Source: CAZFAT01 sp964517075 | GTDB taxonomy: Bacteria > Acidobacteriota > Vicinamibacteria > Vicinamibacterales > SCN-69-37 | Reading direction: 5' to 3' | Length of the DNA: 5,887 nucleotides | Assembly (NCBI GenBank): GCA_964517075.1 | Contig: CAZFAT010000396.1 | Coordinates: 1 to 5,887 of the forward strand | Part shown: positions 1-5,887 of the stretch, piece by piece | Position numbering within the stretch: position 1 is the stretch's first letter | How the letters are laid out: each line of letters starts with the position of its first letter | Position numbers and translations under genes: made by a program | Notes under the pieces: model-generated | The model's database searches: none | What the model was told of the DNA's origin: nothing | The model's input: the letters and a program-made list of their open reading frames with translations, nothing else

Positions 1-290
1 CCATCGACGGGGGCGCGGCCGGCCTCGGGCCGCATCGCCGAGCGGACCTGTGCGGTCATCTCGACATCGACCGCGGCGGCCCCGAGCGACAAGAGGATCG
101 CCCGGGCCTGATCGCGCATCAAATCCTTGACGGGGCAGGCCGGCGTCGTCAGCTCGATCGTCAGCCCGACGCGGTCGCCCTCGACGCGCACGTTCTTGAC
201 GAACCCCAGCGTGACGATGTCCTTGTGGAGGTCGGGATCCTGGACACGCCGGAGCGCGTCGAGCACCGCCGCTTCGTTCAAGACGCTCAT
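1..290 (-). CDS. mrp: Mrp/ApbC-type iron-sulfur cluster carrier ATPase, N-terminal part (runs off left edge)
   Basis: Translation from the ATG at 290-288 gives 96 uninterrupted residues and is still open at base 1, so only the 5' part is present. The visible part is a MIP18/DUF59 domain: a helix (residues 5-17), the family signature DPDLHKDIVTLGFV (18-31), two strands (VKNVRVEG, VGLTIEL), then TTPACPVKDLM with the conserved Cys at residue 52. After the domain ends (about residue 85) comes a linker rich in Ala, Arg and Pro, where Mrp proteins normally pass into a P-loop ATPase with a GKGGVGKS Walker A; that part lies outside the window. Mrp proteins bind a 4Fe-4S cluster and transfer it to apo-enzymes in the cytoplasm. 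A stand-alone DUF59 protein (SufT/PaaD-like) cannot be fully excluded, but the linker and the domain's position at the start favour Mrp. The ribosome binding site is weak (CAGG 12 nt upstream). The gene lies 76 nt after the J-like gene, in the same direction. Confidence 0.88.
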   Translation of the reverse strand, partial: MSVLNEAAVLDALRRVQDPDLHKDIVTLGFVKNVRVEGDRVGLTIELTTPACPVKDLMRDQARAILLSLGAAAVDVEMTAQVRSAMRPEAGRAPVD

Positions 291-296
291 CAGGTG

Positions 297-302
297 ATTG
301 TA
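297..302 (-). promoter_or_regulatory. Candidate -10 element in front of mrp
   Basis: On the minus strand the hexamer TACAAT (one mismatch to TATAAT) ends 6 nt before the mrp ATG. It is an AT-rich patch in an otherwise very GC-rich gap. A matching -35 is poor: GTTCGT lies 17 nt upstream. If used, transcription would start at or next to the start codon, giving a leaderless mRNA, which would fit the weak Shine-Dalgarno sequence. Chance occurrence is quite possible. Confidence 0.25.
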
Positions 303-329
303 CCTGGGCGCGCGGGATCACGAACGGTA

Positions 330-351
330 CCGGTCGCGCGCCGCGGACCGG
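330..351. repeat. Small inverted repeat between the J-like gene and mrp
   Basis: The arms CCGGTC (330-335) and GACCGG (346-351) are perfect complements around a 10-nt GC loop and lie in the 76-nt gap between the two genes. No T-run follows on the minus strand, so it does not look like an intrinsic terminator. In DNA this GC-rich a 6-bp stem is weak evidence of function. Confidence 0.25.
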
Positions 352-366
352 ACGACGGGCCACGGG

Positions 367-606
367 TCAGCGGGCGGGCGCGGCCTCGCGGAAGAATGCG
401 TGCTGCATGCGGTCGATCGCGTGCGTGAGGTTGACGAAGTCCACAGCCGCGTCGCGCCGGGGCGGTGCCACGGGATCCGGCCGGCTCAGGAGCGAACCGC
501 CGCCGAAGTCCGGATGCCAGCGTCGGGGCCGGCTGGCCGATCGACGCCGAACCTCACTCGCCCGGGCACGGGTCGACAGCCCGAGGAGATCAAAGTAGTC
601 GTGCAC
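367..606 (-). CDS. Small J-domain-like protein with HPD motif (HscB/DnaJ-like co-chaperone fold)
   Basis: This 79-residue protein starts at a GTG (606-604). The start is chosen because GGGAG lies 7 nt upstream and the J-domain homology begins at once; no better in-frame start exists. Residues 2-10 (HDYFDLLGL) match the opening of J domains, and the DYF..LGL form is closer to HscB than to the DYY.VLGV form of DnaJ. A basic helix II follows (about 16-29), then WHPDF with the HPD triad at 31-33, which in J proteins stimulates the Hsp70 ATPase. A loop rich in Gly, Pro and Arg (35-54) leads to DFVNLTHAIDRMQHAFF (57-72; Phe58 and the LTHAIDRM stretch), consistent with helix III. The protein ends there, so no substrate-binding, zinc-finger or HscB C-terminal domain is present. 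The gene lies 35 nt after the zinc-ribbon gene and 76 nt before mrp, probably in one operon. Partner and substrate are unknown. The J-fold call is by motif only; helix II is unusually rich in Arg and Ser. Confidence 0.66.
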   Translation of the reverse strand: MHDYFDLLGLSTRARASEVRRRSASRPRRWHPDFGGGSLLSRPDPVAPPRRDAAVDFVNLTHAIDRMQHAFFREAAPAR

Positions 607-613
607 TGTGATA

Positions 614-618
614 CTCCC
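614..618 (-). promoter_or_regulatory. Ribosome binding site of the J-like gene
   Basis: GGGAG on the minus strand lies 7 nt before the GTG start at 606. This spacing is what decides the non-ATG start of this gene. Confidence 0.7.
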
Positions 619-641
619 GGCCGCGTCCGTCGGTCCGGCGA

Positions 642-866
642 CTAGCGGGCGCCCAGCGTGAGGCGCAGATCGCGACGCGTCGTCTCGTCGAGCGATTCGA
701 GGTCCACCGAGGTATCGCACTCGTCGCAGAGCAGCTCGACCAGGGCCGGACGACCCTCTTCCTGCGGCGGCTGCAGCTGGCCATCGGCGACGCGCAACAG
801 CTGCATTTGCAGGGTCTTGACGAGGAAGTTCTCAGCATTCCCACAATTCGGACACGTGAGCGGCAA
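642..866 (-). CDS. Small zinc-ribbon-like protein with two CxxC knuckles (uncharacterised)
   Basis: This 74-residue protein starts at a TTG (866-864). The start is chosen because GGAG lies 6 nt upstream and it opens directly with the metal knuckle. Residues 5-8 are CPNC (LTCPNCGN) and 47-50 are CDEC (LLCDECDT), 38 residues apart. This is the pattern of a zinc ribbon, or less likely an iron-binding rubredoxin-like site. Between them lie a likely strand (NFLVKTLQMQLLRV), a polar turn rich in Gln and Glu, and a second strand (ALVELL). The tail (about 54-74) is acidic then basic, ending DLRLTLGAR, and may form a helix. There is no signal peptide or membrane segment, so it should be cytoplasmic. 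It lies 64 nt after addA and 35 nt before the J-like gene, all on the same strand, so it is probably co-transcribed. I do not recognise a characterised family and assign no function. Roles as a nucleic-acid-binding or protein-binding zinc ribbon are only guesses from the fold. Confidence 0.78.
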   Translation of the reverse strand: MPLTCPNCGNAENFLVKTLQMQLLRVADGQLQPPQEEGRPALVELLCDECDTSVDLESLDETTRRDLRLTLGAR

Positions 867-872
867 TCGGGA

Positions 873-876
873 CTCC
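873..876 (-). promoter_or_regulatory. Ribosome binding site of the zinc-ribbon gene
   Basis: GGAG on the minus strand lies 6 nt before the TTG at 866. The good spacing is the main support for a TTG start; longer in-frame versions run back into the end of addA without a comparable site. Confidence 0.7.
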
Positions 877-880
877 GTTT

Positions 881-903
881 CGGACCCGCCAGATCGCGGT
901 CCG
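881..903 (-). other. Possible mRNA hairpin just upstream of the zinc-ribbon ribosome binding site
   Basis: CGGACCGC and GCGGGTCCG (minus-strand sense) can pair over 8 bp with one bulged G around a GATCTG loop. The hairpin sits in the 64-nt gap after addA and ends 4 nt before the GGAG site. It has no T-run, so it is not a typical terminator. It could act as an RNA-processing or stability element between cistrons, or be chance in GC-rich DNA. Confidence 0.3.
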
Positions 904-930
904 CCAAGAGTGTATCGCAGGGGCCCCGGT

Positions 931-3900
931 TCAAGGGTAGAGAATCCGGGCCTGGACGGGCCCGATTCCCAGCGCGGCCTCCACCGCCCGGGCATACCAC
1001 GCGGCCTGAACGTCGTGCTCCGGCCGCGGACGGCCCGTCTTGAACTCCACCACCGTCGCCGTGCCGCCCGGTTCGATCACGAGGCAGTCAACGAGGCCCC
1101 GAACGCGCTCGCCCGGCCGGTCGGGCGGATCGTAGAAAAACGGCACTTCGTAGTGACACTCCCCGCCGCCGAACAGACGGACCACATCGTCGCGTCCGGC
1201 CAGGGTCCGGAAGAGCCGCACGGCCTGCCGGGCGACCGCAGTCCGGTCGCCGGCGGCGAGCCCCTGGTCGCCCGGCAGCAGGTGACCGGCAAGGTCGAGG
1301 AGCGCCGGCTCGGGTAAGCCGGGGTCGGCGCGGCGCTGAAACAGACGATGGACGAGGGTTCCCACCAGTCGCTCGTCGACCGCGACAGACTCCGGTACCG
1401 GCTGACGTGCCCGGCGCGGCCGAGCGGCTGCCTCCGGCGACCCGGCCGGAGCCGGTAACGTCGCGGCGGCGACGACCGTGCGTCCGGCGGCAGCCAGGGG
1501 CGCAACGGCCCGTGCCGGCTGTTCGAGATCGCCAGCCCGCTCGTCCTCCCCTGCGGCGGCAGCCTCCGCTGCGGGCCGGCACACTTTGAATGCGAAGGTG
1601 CCCTCAGCCGTCACCCACTCGACATCCTGCCCGGCAGGCGCGCGGCGCGCCGCAGCGAACACGCCGGCCACCTCGTCGGGAAGCAACGCGGCGAGGCTAC
1701 GCGCGGCCCGTGTGACGTGGCCGTCGGCGTCGACCTGAGCCGCGAGATACAGCCGGTCCCGCGCCCGTGTCATGGCGACGTAGAACAGGCGCCGCAGTTC
1801 CTCCGCTTCCCGGCGCTGCTCGAGCGCCGTGGCCTCGTTCGAGCCGAAGGCCACTTCGGGTTCCCCGCCGGGGCCCTGCTCAATCACCGAGAACCCCAGC
1901 GGACGGCCGCGACCGGCGGCGTGCAGGTTGACGACGAAGACAATGGGGAACTCGAGGCCCTTGGCGGCGTGAATCGTCATCAGGCTGACGGCGCCCGTGG
2001 CATCGATGACCGCGTTCGATTCGTCGCCGGCGCGCAGTGTGTCGAAGTACCCGGCCAGCCGGCCAAGCGTGGCGTAGCCGCGGCTTTCGACGCGGCTGAC
2101 GAGCGCGCGGACCTTCTTGATGTTCTCGGCGGCCTGCGCCAGCCGCCGCCCGCGCAACTCGAAGGCGTACGCCGACTCGCGGAGCACCACATCCATCAGT
2201 TCTCCGGGTGGGACACGATCCGCCAGCGCGAGCCATCGGCCGACGCCGGCGCGCGCCACCTCGAGCAAGGCCGCATCCGCTTCGGACAGCGTGGCCGGCG
2301 CGGCCGCTCCGTGACGGAGCGCCGCGGCGAACGCCGGCGCGAGCCGGATCAGGCCGGCGTCGGACAGGCGAACGAATCGGGACCGCAGAAACTCGGCCGC
2401 CCGCAGGTTCGAGTCGGGCCGGGCGAGGTACCTGATGAGCGCCTGCAGGTCCTGCACTTCCGGCGCGTCGAAGAACCCGAGTCCCTTGTAGACATACGTG
2501 CGGACGCCGCGCTCCTCGAGCGCGTCCTCGAAGAACTGGTGCCCGGCGCGCGCGCGAAACAGGATGGCGATATCGTCGGGACGAACGGCCCTGGTGCCGC
2601 TCGTCCGGTCGCGCACCACCGCGTGTTGGATCAGCGCGGCGATTTCGCCGACCACCGCTCGCGCGCTGTCCGCGACGGACGCTTCGGCAATGACGCCCAG
2701 GACGGGTTGCCCGTCGCGGCGCGCGCCAGGGGCCACGGAGGGAACGGGAAACCGATCGGTCTCGGCATACCTGAACCGCTCGGGCAGGTCGACGTCGCTC
2801 TGCATCCCGCGGGCGATCGCATTGACGAACGCCAGTAGCTCGGGCACCGCGCGGAAGCTCGTCCGGATCGCCTGCCGCACGGTCCGTCCCGGCCGGAGCG
2901 CGCCAATCTTGCGAGCCGCCTCATCGAGCAGCGTCACTTCCGCATGCCGGAACCGGTAGATCGACTGCTTGCGATCACCGACGACGAAGATCGAGGTCGG
3001 AGCGTCGGCGGCGCCCTCCCCTTCTCCCCAGGCATCGATGAGCAGCTCGATCAGACGCCACTGCCGGCGGCTCGTGTCCTGGAACTCGTCCACGAGGACG
3101 TGCTGGTAGCGCGACTGCAGCTTCAGCCGGCTGCGTGCGAACTCCTCCTGCTGTTCGAGCAGGGCGACGGTGCGATCGAGCATCGCCGCGAAATCCAGCA
3201 CGGTGTACTCGTCGAGCAGTTCTTCGTACTTGCTCGCGGCCATCGTGAGGACGCGCAGCAGTCCACGGGCCAGCAGGCCGTCAATCTCGCGATCGAGGCG
3301 CTGGATCGCGGCGAGGACGACCGGCGCCAGCGCGCGAACCGCCTCCTCGTGGCGTGCCTTCGCGGCCGGCGTCGTGAACGCCGGCGTCAGGCCGCGCGCG
3401 AGCCGCTGCCGAGGCTCCCCGTTCTTCGTGAGGAAGTGCTGCTCGAGCCGCCGCCGGAGCTGAACGACGGCCACCGGGTCGGCCGGGCCGGTCGCGAGGC
3501 CCTCGAGGTCCGCCGCGAGCCAGCGGAACTCAGGCGAGCCGTGCGGCCCGTCGCGCAGGATGGCGGCCCCGTGACGCGACGCCACGACCTCCCGGTGCAG
3601 GCGGTCGCGGAACCCGGCCGCGATGCCGGCGGCGCTCCGCGCGGGATCGTGTCGCCGCACGAATGCCGCGACCGCCGGACACGCGATGTGGCGTCGATCG
3701 AGCAGCCCCGCCAGGGCCGTGCGGAGCACCGGCGGACGGACGCGGGCCAGCAGCAGACGCACCGCCTCGTCGCCGGTCACGAGGCCGCGGACCGCGTGCA
3801 TCGTGAGATCGAGCGCCTCGTTGGCGAAGCGCGCCATCTCGGTCTCGTCGGCAATGTCGAACGCCGGGTCCACGCCGGCCTCGAGCGGGAACTCGCGCAG

Positions 3901-4269
3901 GAGGCTGAAGCAGAAGGCGTCGATCGTCAGAATCTGGATGTCGGCGATGCGGTCGGCCAGCTCACGCCAGCGCCCGGGGGCCAGCACGCCCGTTTCGGCG
4001 CGCCGCACGAGTTCGGCCAGGGTCCGTTCGCGCATCTCGGCGGCAGCCTTGCGCGTGAACGTAATGGCCAGGATGTGGCGTGGATCGACGCCGGCTTCGA
4101 TCAGCCGGACGTAGCGGTCGACGAGGACGCGCGTCTTGCCGGTCCCCGCCGACGCTTCCAGCACGACATCGTTGCCGGGATCGACGGCGAAGTCGCGGGC
4201 GTCCTGATCGGCCGGCGTGACGGACGCCGGCGCCTCGCCCGTCACGTCAAACAGCGTCGGCTGCGTCAT
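931..4269 (-). CDS. addA: AddA-type ATP-dependent helicase/nuclease subunit (UvrD/RecB family)
   Basis: This 1112-residue protein, near the usual 1100-1250 of AddA, is the motor and nuclease subunit that unwinds and degrades DNA ends at double-strand breaks with AddB, producing a 3' tail for RecA. All superfamily-1A helicase motifs are visible: Walker A ASAGTGKT (39-46), motif Ia AITFTRKAAAEMRER (68-82), motif II VDEFQD (393-398), motif III VVGDRKQSIYRFR (429-441), motif IV TSFRAVPELLAF (470-481), motif V TIHAAKGLEFPIVFV (765-779) and motif VI RLFYVAMTRARDRLYL (827-842). A linker rich in Ala and Pro (about 897-960) leads to a RecB-type nuclease: GTLVHRLF (970-977), Asp1061, E1075-F-K1077 and QxxxY (Q1088, Y1092), all intact. 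The ATG at 4269 is chosen because the protein then opens as AddA does; the open frame runs 96 codons further back, but that stretch lies over addB and is rich in Arg and Pro. The gene overlaps the addB end by 23 bp. Its ribosome site is ambiguous: AAGGAG is 16 nt upstream and GAGGA only 2 nt. Confidence 0.95.
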   Translation of the reverse strand: MTQPTLFDVTGEAPASVTPADQDARDFAVDPGNDVVLEASAGTGKTRVLVDRYVRLIEAGVDPRHILAITFTRKAAAEMRERTLAELVRRAETGVLAPGRWRELADRIADIQILTIDAFCFSLLREFPLEAGVDPAFDIADETEMARFANEALDLTMHAVRGLVTGDEAVRLLLARVRPPVLRTALAGLLDRRHIACPAVAAFVRRHDPARSAAGIAAGFRDRLHREVVASRHGAAILRDGPHGSPEFRWLAADLEGLATGPADPVAVVQLRRRLEQHFLTKNGEPRQRLARGLTPAFTTPAAKARHEEAVRALAPVVLAAIQRLDREIDGLLARGLLRVLTMAASKYEELLDEYTVLDFAAMLDRTVALLEQQEEFARSRLKLQSRYQHVLVDEFQDTSRRQWRLIELLIDAWGEGEGAADAPTSIFVVGDRKQSIYRFRHAEVTLLDEAARKIGALRPGRTVRQAIRTSFRAVPELLAFVNAIARGMQSDVDLPERFRYAETDRFPVPSVAPGARRDGQPVLGVIAEASVADSARAVVGEIAALIQHAVVRDRTSGTRAVRPDDIAILFRARAGHQFFEDALEERGVRTYVYKGLGFFDAPEVQDLQALIRYLARPDSNLRAAEFLRSRFVRLSDAGLIRLAPAFAAALRHGAAAPATLSEADAALLEVARAGVGRWLALADRVPPGELMDVVLRESAYAFELRGRRLAQAAENIKKVRALVSRVESRGYATLGRLAGYFDTLRAGDESNAVIDATGAVSLMTIHAAKGLEFPIVFVVNLHAAGRGRPLGFSVIEQGPGGEPEVAFGSNEATALEQRREAEELRRLFYVAMTRARDRLYLAAQVDADGHVTRAARSLAALLPDEVAGVFAAARRAPAGQDVEWVTAEGTFAFKVCRPAAEAAAAGEDERAGDLEQPARAVAPLAAAGRTVVAAATLPAPAGSPEAAARPRRARQPVPESVAVDERLVGTLVHRLFQRRADPGLPEPALLDLAGHLLPGDQGLAAGDRTAVARQAVRLFRTLAGRDDVVRLFGGGECHYEVPFFYDPPDRPGERVRGLVDCLVIEPGGTATVVEFKTGRPRPEHDVQAAWYARAVEAALGIGPVQARILYP
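942..968. repeat. Imperfect inverted repeat at the end of addA
   Basis: GAATCCGGGCC (942-952) and GGCCCGATTC (959-968) form a 10-bp stem with one bulged base and a 6-nt loop. It lies within the last codons of addA, ending 8 nt before the stop codon. On the minus strand it is followed by TCTACCC rather than a T-run, so it is not a canonical terminator. It may be an mRNA-stability hairpin or coincidence. Confidence 0.35.
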
Positions 4270-5887
4270 CGTCCTCGATCCGGTACTCCTTGCGGCACAC
4301 GCCGGCATAGCCGCACCACTGGCAGCCGGCGGGACGACGGGGGCTCGGCGGGAACTCGCCGGCCTCGATGTGCTGCACGGCGGCGGCAAACGCCGACGCG
4401 CGCGCCTGCACCGCGAGCGCCACCTGCTCGTGGCGATCGCCCAGCGGGCCCTCGAGACGGCGATCGTCCCCGAAGGCGAGGTACATGGCGGCGGAAACCG
4501 GGTGGGGCCGGCCCGTCTCGGCCTCGAGCGCCTGGCTGGCGCACCAGGCATACACACCCACCTGCACGGACGCTCTCGTGTCGGGCATGCGGCCGAGCTT
4601 GTAGTCGATCACCCGCAGGGTCCCGTCCGCGAGCACGTCGATGCGATCGGCCTTCCCGCGGATCTCGATGCGGCGCGTCGCGAAGCCGTGAAGGTGGGGG
4701 AAGACGAAGGTGCCTGAGACGTCGCGCTCGAGCAGGCGCCGGGCGACCCCGCGGCCGGCGTTGGCCTCGAGTTCGAACACGCGCTCGGCCACGCCCCGCG
4801 CCACGAGCGAGCCCAGCAGCCGCGCCTGCTCGAGCGCGCGATCGGGCTCGGGCAGCGTGGCGAGCGCGTCATGCGTGAGGCGGGAGAAGAGCGCGATGGC
4901 GTCCGGCCAGACCTCGCTCGTGATGGCGCCTCGCCCCTCGGCCTGCCACTGGTCATAGAAGCGCTCGAACAGCGTGTGCAGGAGACTGCCCCGCTCGAGC
5001 GGCGACAGGCCCGCGAGCTCATCGCGATCCTCCTGAAGGCCGAGCACCGCCTCGCTGAAGTACTTGAACGGGCAGTCGACATAGCGATCGACGGCGCTGA
5101 CGCGGTACGCGCGCGGCGGCTGTGGCGCCACGAAGCCGCCGTAGGCGCGATCCCGCAACGCCGGGCGCGCCCGCCGCCGGGAGAGCCAGCGCGACCGGTC
5201 GTCCACGAGCCCGACCGGTGGGACCGTGCGCGTGAGCAGTTCGTCGGGGAACAGTGGCGGCGCCGGGGCGGGTGCAATCTCGTCCGTGGGTTGCCCGCGG
5301 ACGAACGCCACCATTGGCGAGACGGCCACGATCGCGTCGCCTTCGAACTGGAACGCCCAGAGACGCGTCTCGCGCCTCGCGAGCGTGAGGACATCGCGGA
5401 ACGCCGCCTGCTGGGCATCGGCGAACTCGGCCGACTGGGGCCAGCCGAGCGCGGCGAGAAGGCCGCCGGTATAGAAGACCGTGCGCCGCGGCCGCCCCGG
5501 CCAGTCGGTATCCACCAGACCCACGAGGTGCACGTGATCGAACTCGCCGAAGCGCGCCGCGACCGCGTCCACCAGGTGCACGCCGCCGCGGCCACGTCGC
5601 GGCGCAAAGGTGTGCGCTTCGATGGCGTGATGCAGGAGCGCCGAGAGATCCTCGTGCGGGCGCGAACGGTCGTCGTGCCGGCGGAAGGCCTCGACGAGCC
5701 CGTCGAGAATGCCGAACACGGCGGCGCGGGCGCGCAGGTGACGCTCCGCCCACCCGTCCACGGGCGCCACGGGTCGCTCGTGGCGGCGCAGAAAGACGGC
5801 AATCGCGTCCAGCTGCGCCGGACCGGTGGATGCCGTCCGATACGGCTCGAGGGCGGCCGCCATGTGTGCGGCGGCGGCGGCGGCTCG
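4247..5887 (-). CDS. addB: AddB-type helicase-like/Fe-S nuclease subunit, C-terminal part (runs off right edge)
   Basis: 546 residues plus the stop are visible, and the frame is open at the window edge. The ATG at 5863 is probably not the start: it has no Shine-Dalgarno, the frame continues upstream through an Ala tract, and AddB proteins are roughly twice this long. Numbering from that Met, FDHVHLVGLVDTDWPGRPRR (108-127) matches the late helicase-like segment of AddB. Then comes SAVDRYVDCPFKYF with Cys264, and GSLLHTLFE (292-300, His296) opening the RecB-like nuclease. The catalytic set is Asp406 (GKADRID), D420-Y-K422 (VIDYKLG) and QxxxY (Q434, Y438). It closes with C514-x2-C517-x5-C523, which with Cys264 gives the four ligands of the structural 4Fe-4S cluster known in AddB. 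With AddA it resects broken DNA; the N-terminal region that would recognise Chi-like sequences is outside the window. The stop overlaps the addA start by 23 bp, so the two are probably translated together. A Cas4-like or stand-alone RecB nuclease is much less likely given the upstream helicase-like part. Confidence 0.92.
   Translation of the reverse strand, partial: RAAAAAAHMAAALEPYRTASTGPAQLDAIAVFLRRHERPVAPVDGWAERHLRARAAVFGILDGLVEAFRRHDDRSRPHEDLSALLHHAIEAHTFAPRRGRGGVHLVDAVAARFGEFDHVHLVGLVDTDWPGRPRRTVFYTGGLLAALGWPQSAEFADAQQAAFRDVLTLARRETRLWAFQFEGDAIVAVSPMVAFVRGQPTDEIAPAPAPPLFPDELLTRTVPPVGLVDDRSRWLSRRRARPALRDRAYGGFVAPQPPRAYRVSAVDRYVDCPFKYFSEAVLGLQEDRDELAGLSPLERGSLLHTLFERFYDQWQAEGRGAITSEVWPDAIALFSRLTHDALATLPEPDRALEQARLLGSLVARGVAERVFELEANAGRGVARRLLERDVSGTFVFPHLHGFATRRIEIRGKADRIDVLADGTLRVIDYKLGRMPDTRASVQVGVYAWCASQALEAETGRPHPVSAAMYLAFGDDRRLEGPLGDRHEQVALAVQARASAFAAAVQHIEAGEFPPSPRRPAGCQWCGYAGVCRKEYRIEDDDAADAV
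4286..4291 (-). promoter_or_regulatory. Candidate ribosome binding site of addA inside addB
   Basis: AAGGAG on the minus strand lies within the last codons of addB, 16 nt before the addA ATG. That spacing is longer than ideal. A second purine patch, GAGGA (4272-4276), is only 2 nt from the ATG. Neither is perfect, which agrees with addA relying partly on ribosomes arriving from addB. Confidence 0.4.
5870..5884. repeat. Short GGC trinucleotide run coding for alanine in addB
   Basis: Five tandem GGC units on the plus strand read as GCC alanine codons in addB, part of a six-Ala stretch just before His-Met at the window edge. It is a small low-complexity tract in the helicase-like region, likely a helix or linker. 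It could be slippage-prone. Confidence 0.6.

Noticed and set aside
330..351. Intrinsic terminator between the J-like gene and mrp
   Set aside because: The stem is only 6 bp and no T-run follows on the minus strand, so it is kept only as a low-confidence inverted repeat.
607..720. 38-codon upstream extension of the J-like frame (ATG at 720)
   Set aside because: It overlaps the zinc-ribbon coding region, and the J-domain similarity starts only after the GTG at 606, which has GGGAG 7 nt upstream.
867..995. 43-codon upstream extension of the zinc-ribbon frame (ATG at 995)
   Set aside because: It would overlap addA by 65 bp and adds residues rich in Gly, Pro and Arg. The TTG at 866 has a GGAG at ideal spacing and opens at the metal knuckle.
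658..1317. Plus-strand open frame of 219 codons opposite the zinc-ribbon gene and the addA nuclease domain
   Set aside because: Antisense to two supported coding regions; no domain and no ribosome site of note.
1717..2838. Plus-strand open frame of 373 codons opposite the middle of addA
   Set aside because: Rich in Arg, Gly, Val, Asp and His, no motifs, fully antisense to conserved addA sequence including motifs V and VI; a compositional shadow.
4270..4557. 96-codon upstream extension of the addA frame (start at 4557)
   Set aside because: It overlaps the conserved C-terminal nuclease and Fe-S region of addB in another frame, and its residues are mostly Arg, Pro, Ser and Ala with no family similarity. 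The ATG at 4269 fits AddA proteins.
2944..4878. Long plus-strand open frame of 644 codons opposite addA and the addB end
   Set aside because: It lies antisense to a frame with every AddA helicase motif. Its product is low-complexity and rich in Arg, Ala, Gly and Pro with no recognisable domain, as expected from GC-rich codon bias on the opposite strand.
4609..5802. Minus-strand open frame of 397 codons within addB
   Set aside because: An out-of-frame shadow of addB, dominated by Arg, Ser, Pro and Ala, while the addB frame carries the nuclease and cysteine motifs.

Overview
The window is very GC-rich (roughly 70% by eye). It reads as one co-oriented run of five minus-strand genes, packed end to end with gaps of at most 76 nt. 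In transcription order (right to left) they are: the 3' part of addB, a complete addA, a small two-CxxC zinc-ribbon protein, a small J-domain-like protein with an HPD motif, and the 5' part of an Mrp/ApbC-type iron-sulfur carrier gene. No RNA genes, mobile elements, CRISPR arrays or integration sites were seen. The composition, the addB-addA order and the general look of the proteins suggest a free-living GC-rich bacterium. Acidobacteriota (Vicinamibacteria-like) is my best guess, but this is inference only and no marker gene settles it.

Right half and centre (about 931-5887): addB and addA encode the two subunits of an AddAB-type double-strand-break resection helicase-nuclease. AddB carries a RecB-family PD-(D/E)XK nuclease framed by four cysteines placed as in the 4Fe-4S 'iron staple' of AddB. 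AddA carries all the superfamily-1 helicase motifs plus its own C-terminal nuclease. The two genes overlap by 23 bp, so coupled expression is likely. The complex would process DNA ends for RecA-dependent repair.

Left end (1-930): two small genes, 74 and 79 codons, use TTG and GTG starts behind well-placed GGAG/GGGAG ribosome binding sites. After them comes mrp, which enters its N-terminal MIP18/DUF59 domain and leaves the window. The J-like protein opens with a DYFDLLGL segment and has HPDF, which resembles the HscB (iron-sulfur co-chaperone) J domain more than DnaJ. An Fe-S nuclease, a Cys-rich metal-binding mini-protein, an HscB-like J protein and an Fe-S carrier therefore sit in one probable transcription unit. 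A plausible but unproven reading is that the left-hand genes help to metallate or fold the nuclease; simple co-linearity of unrelated housekeeping genes is the alternative.

No clearly novel defence or mobile system is present. The two small uncharacterised genes and their context are the most interesting part. The long plus-strand open frames opposite addA and addB look like GC-driven shadows.
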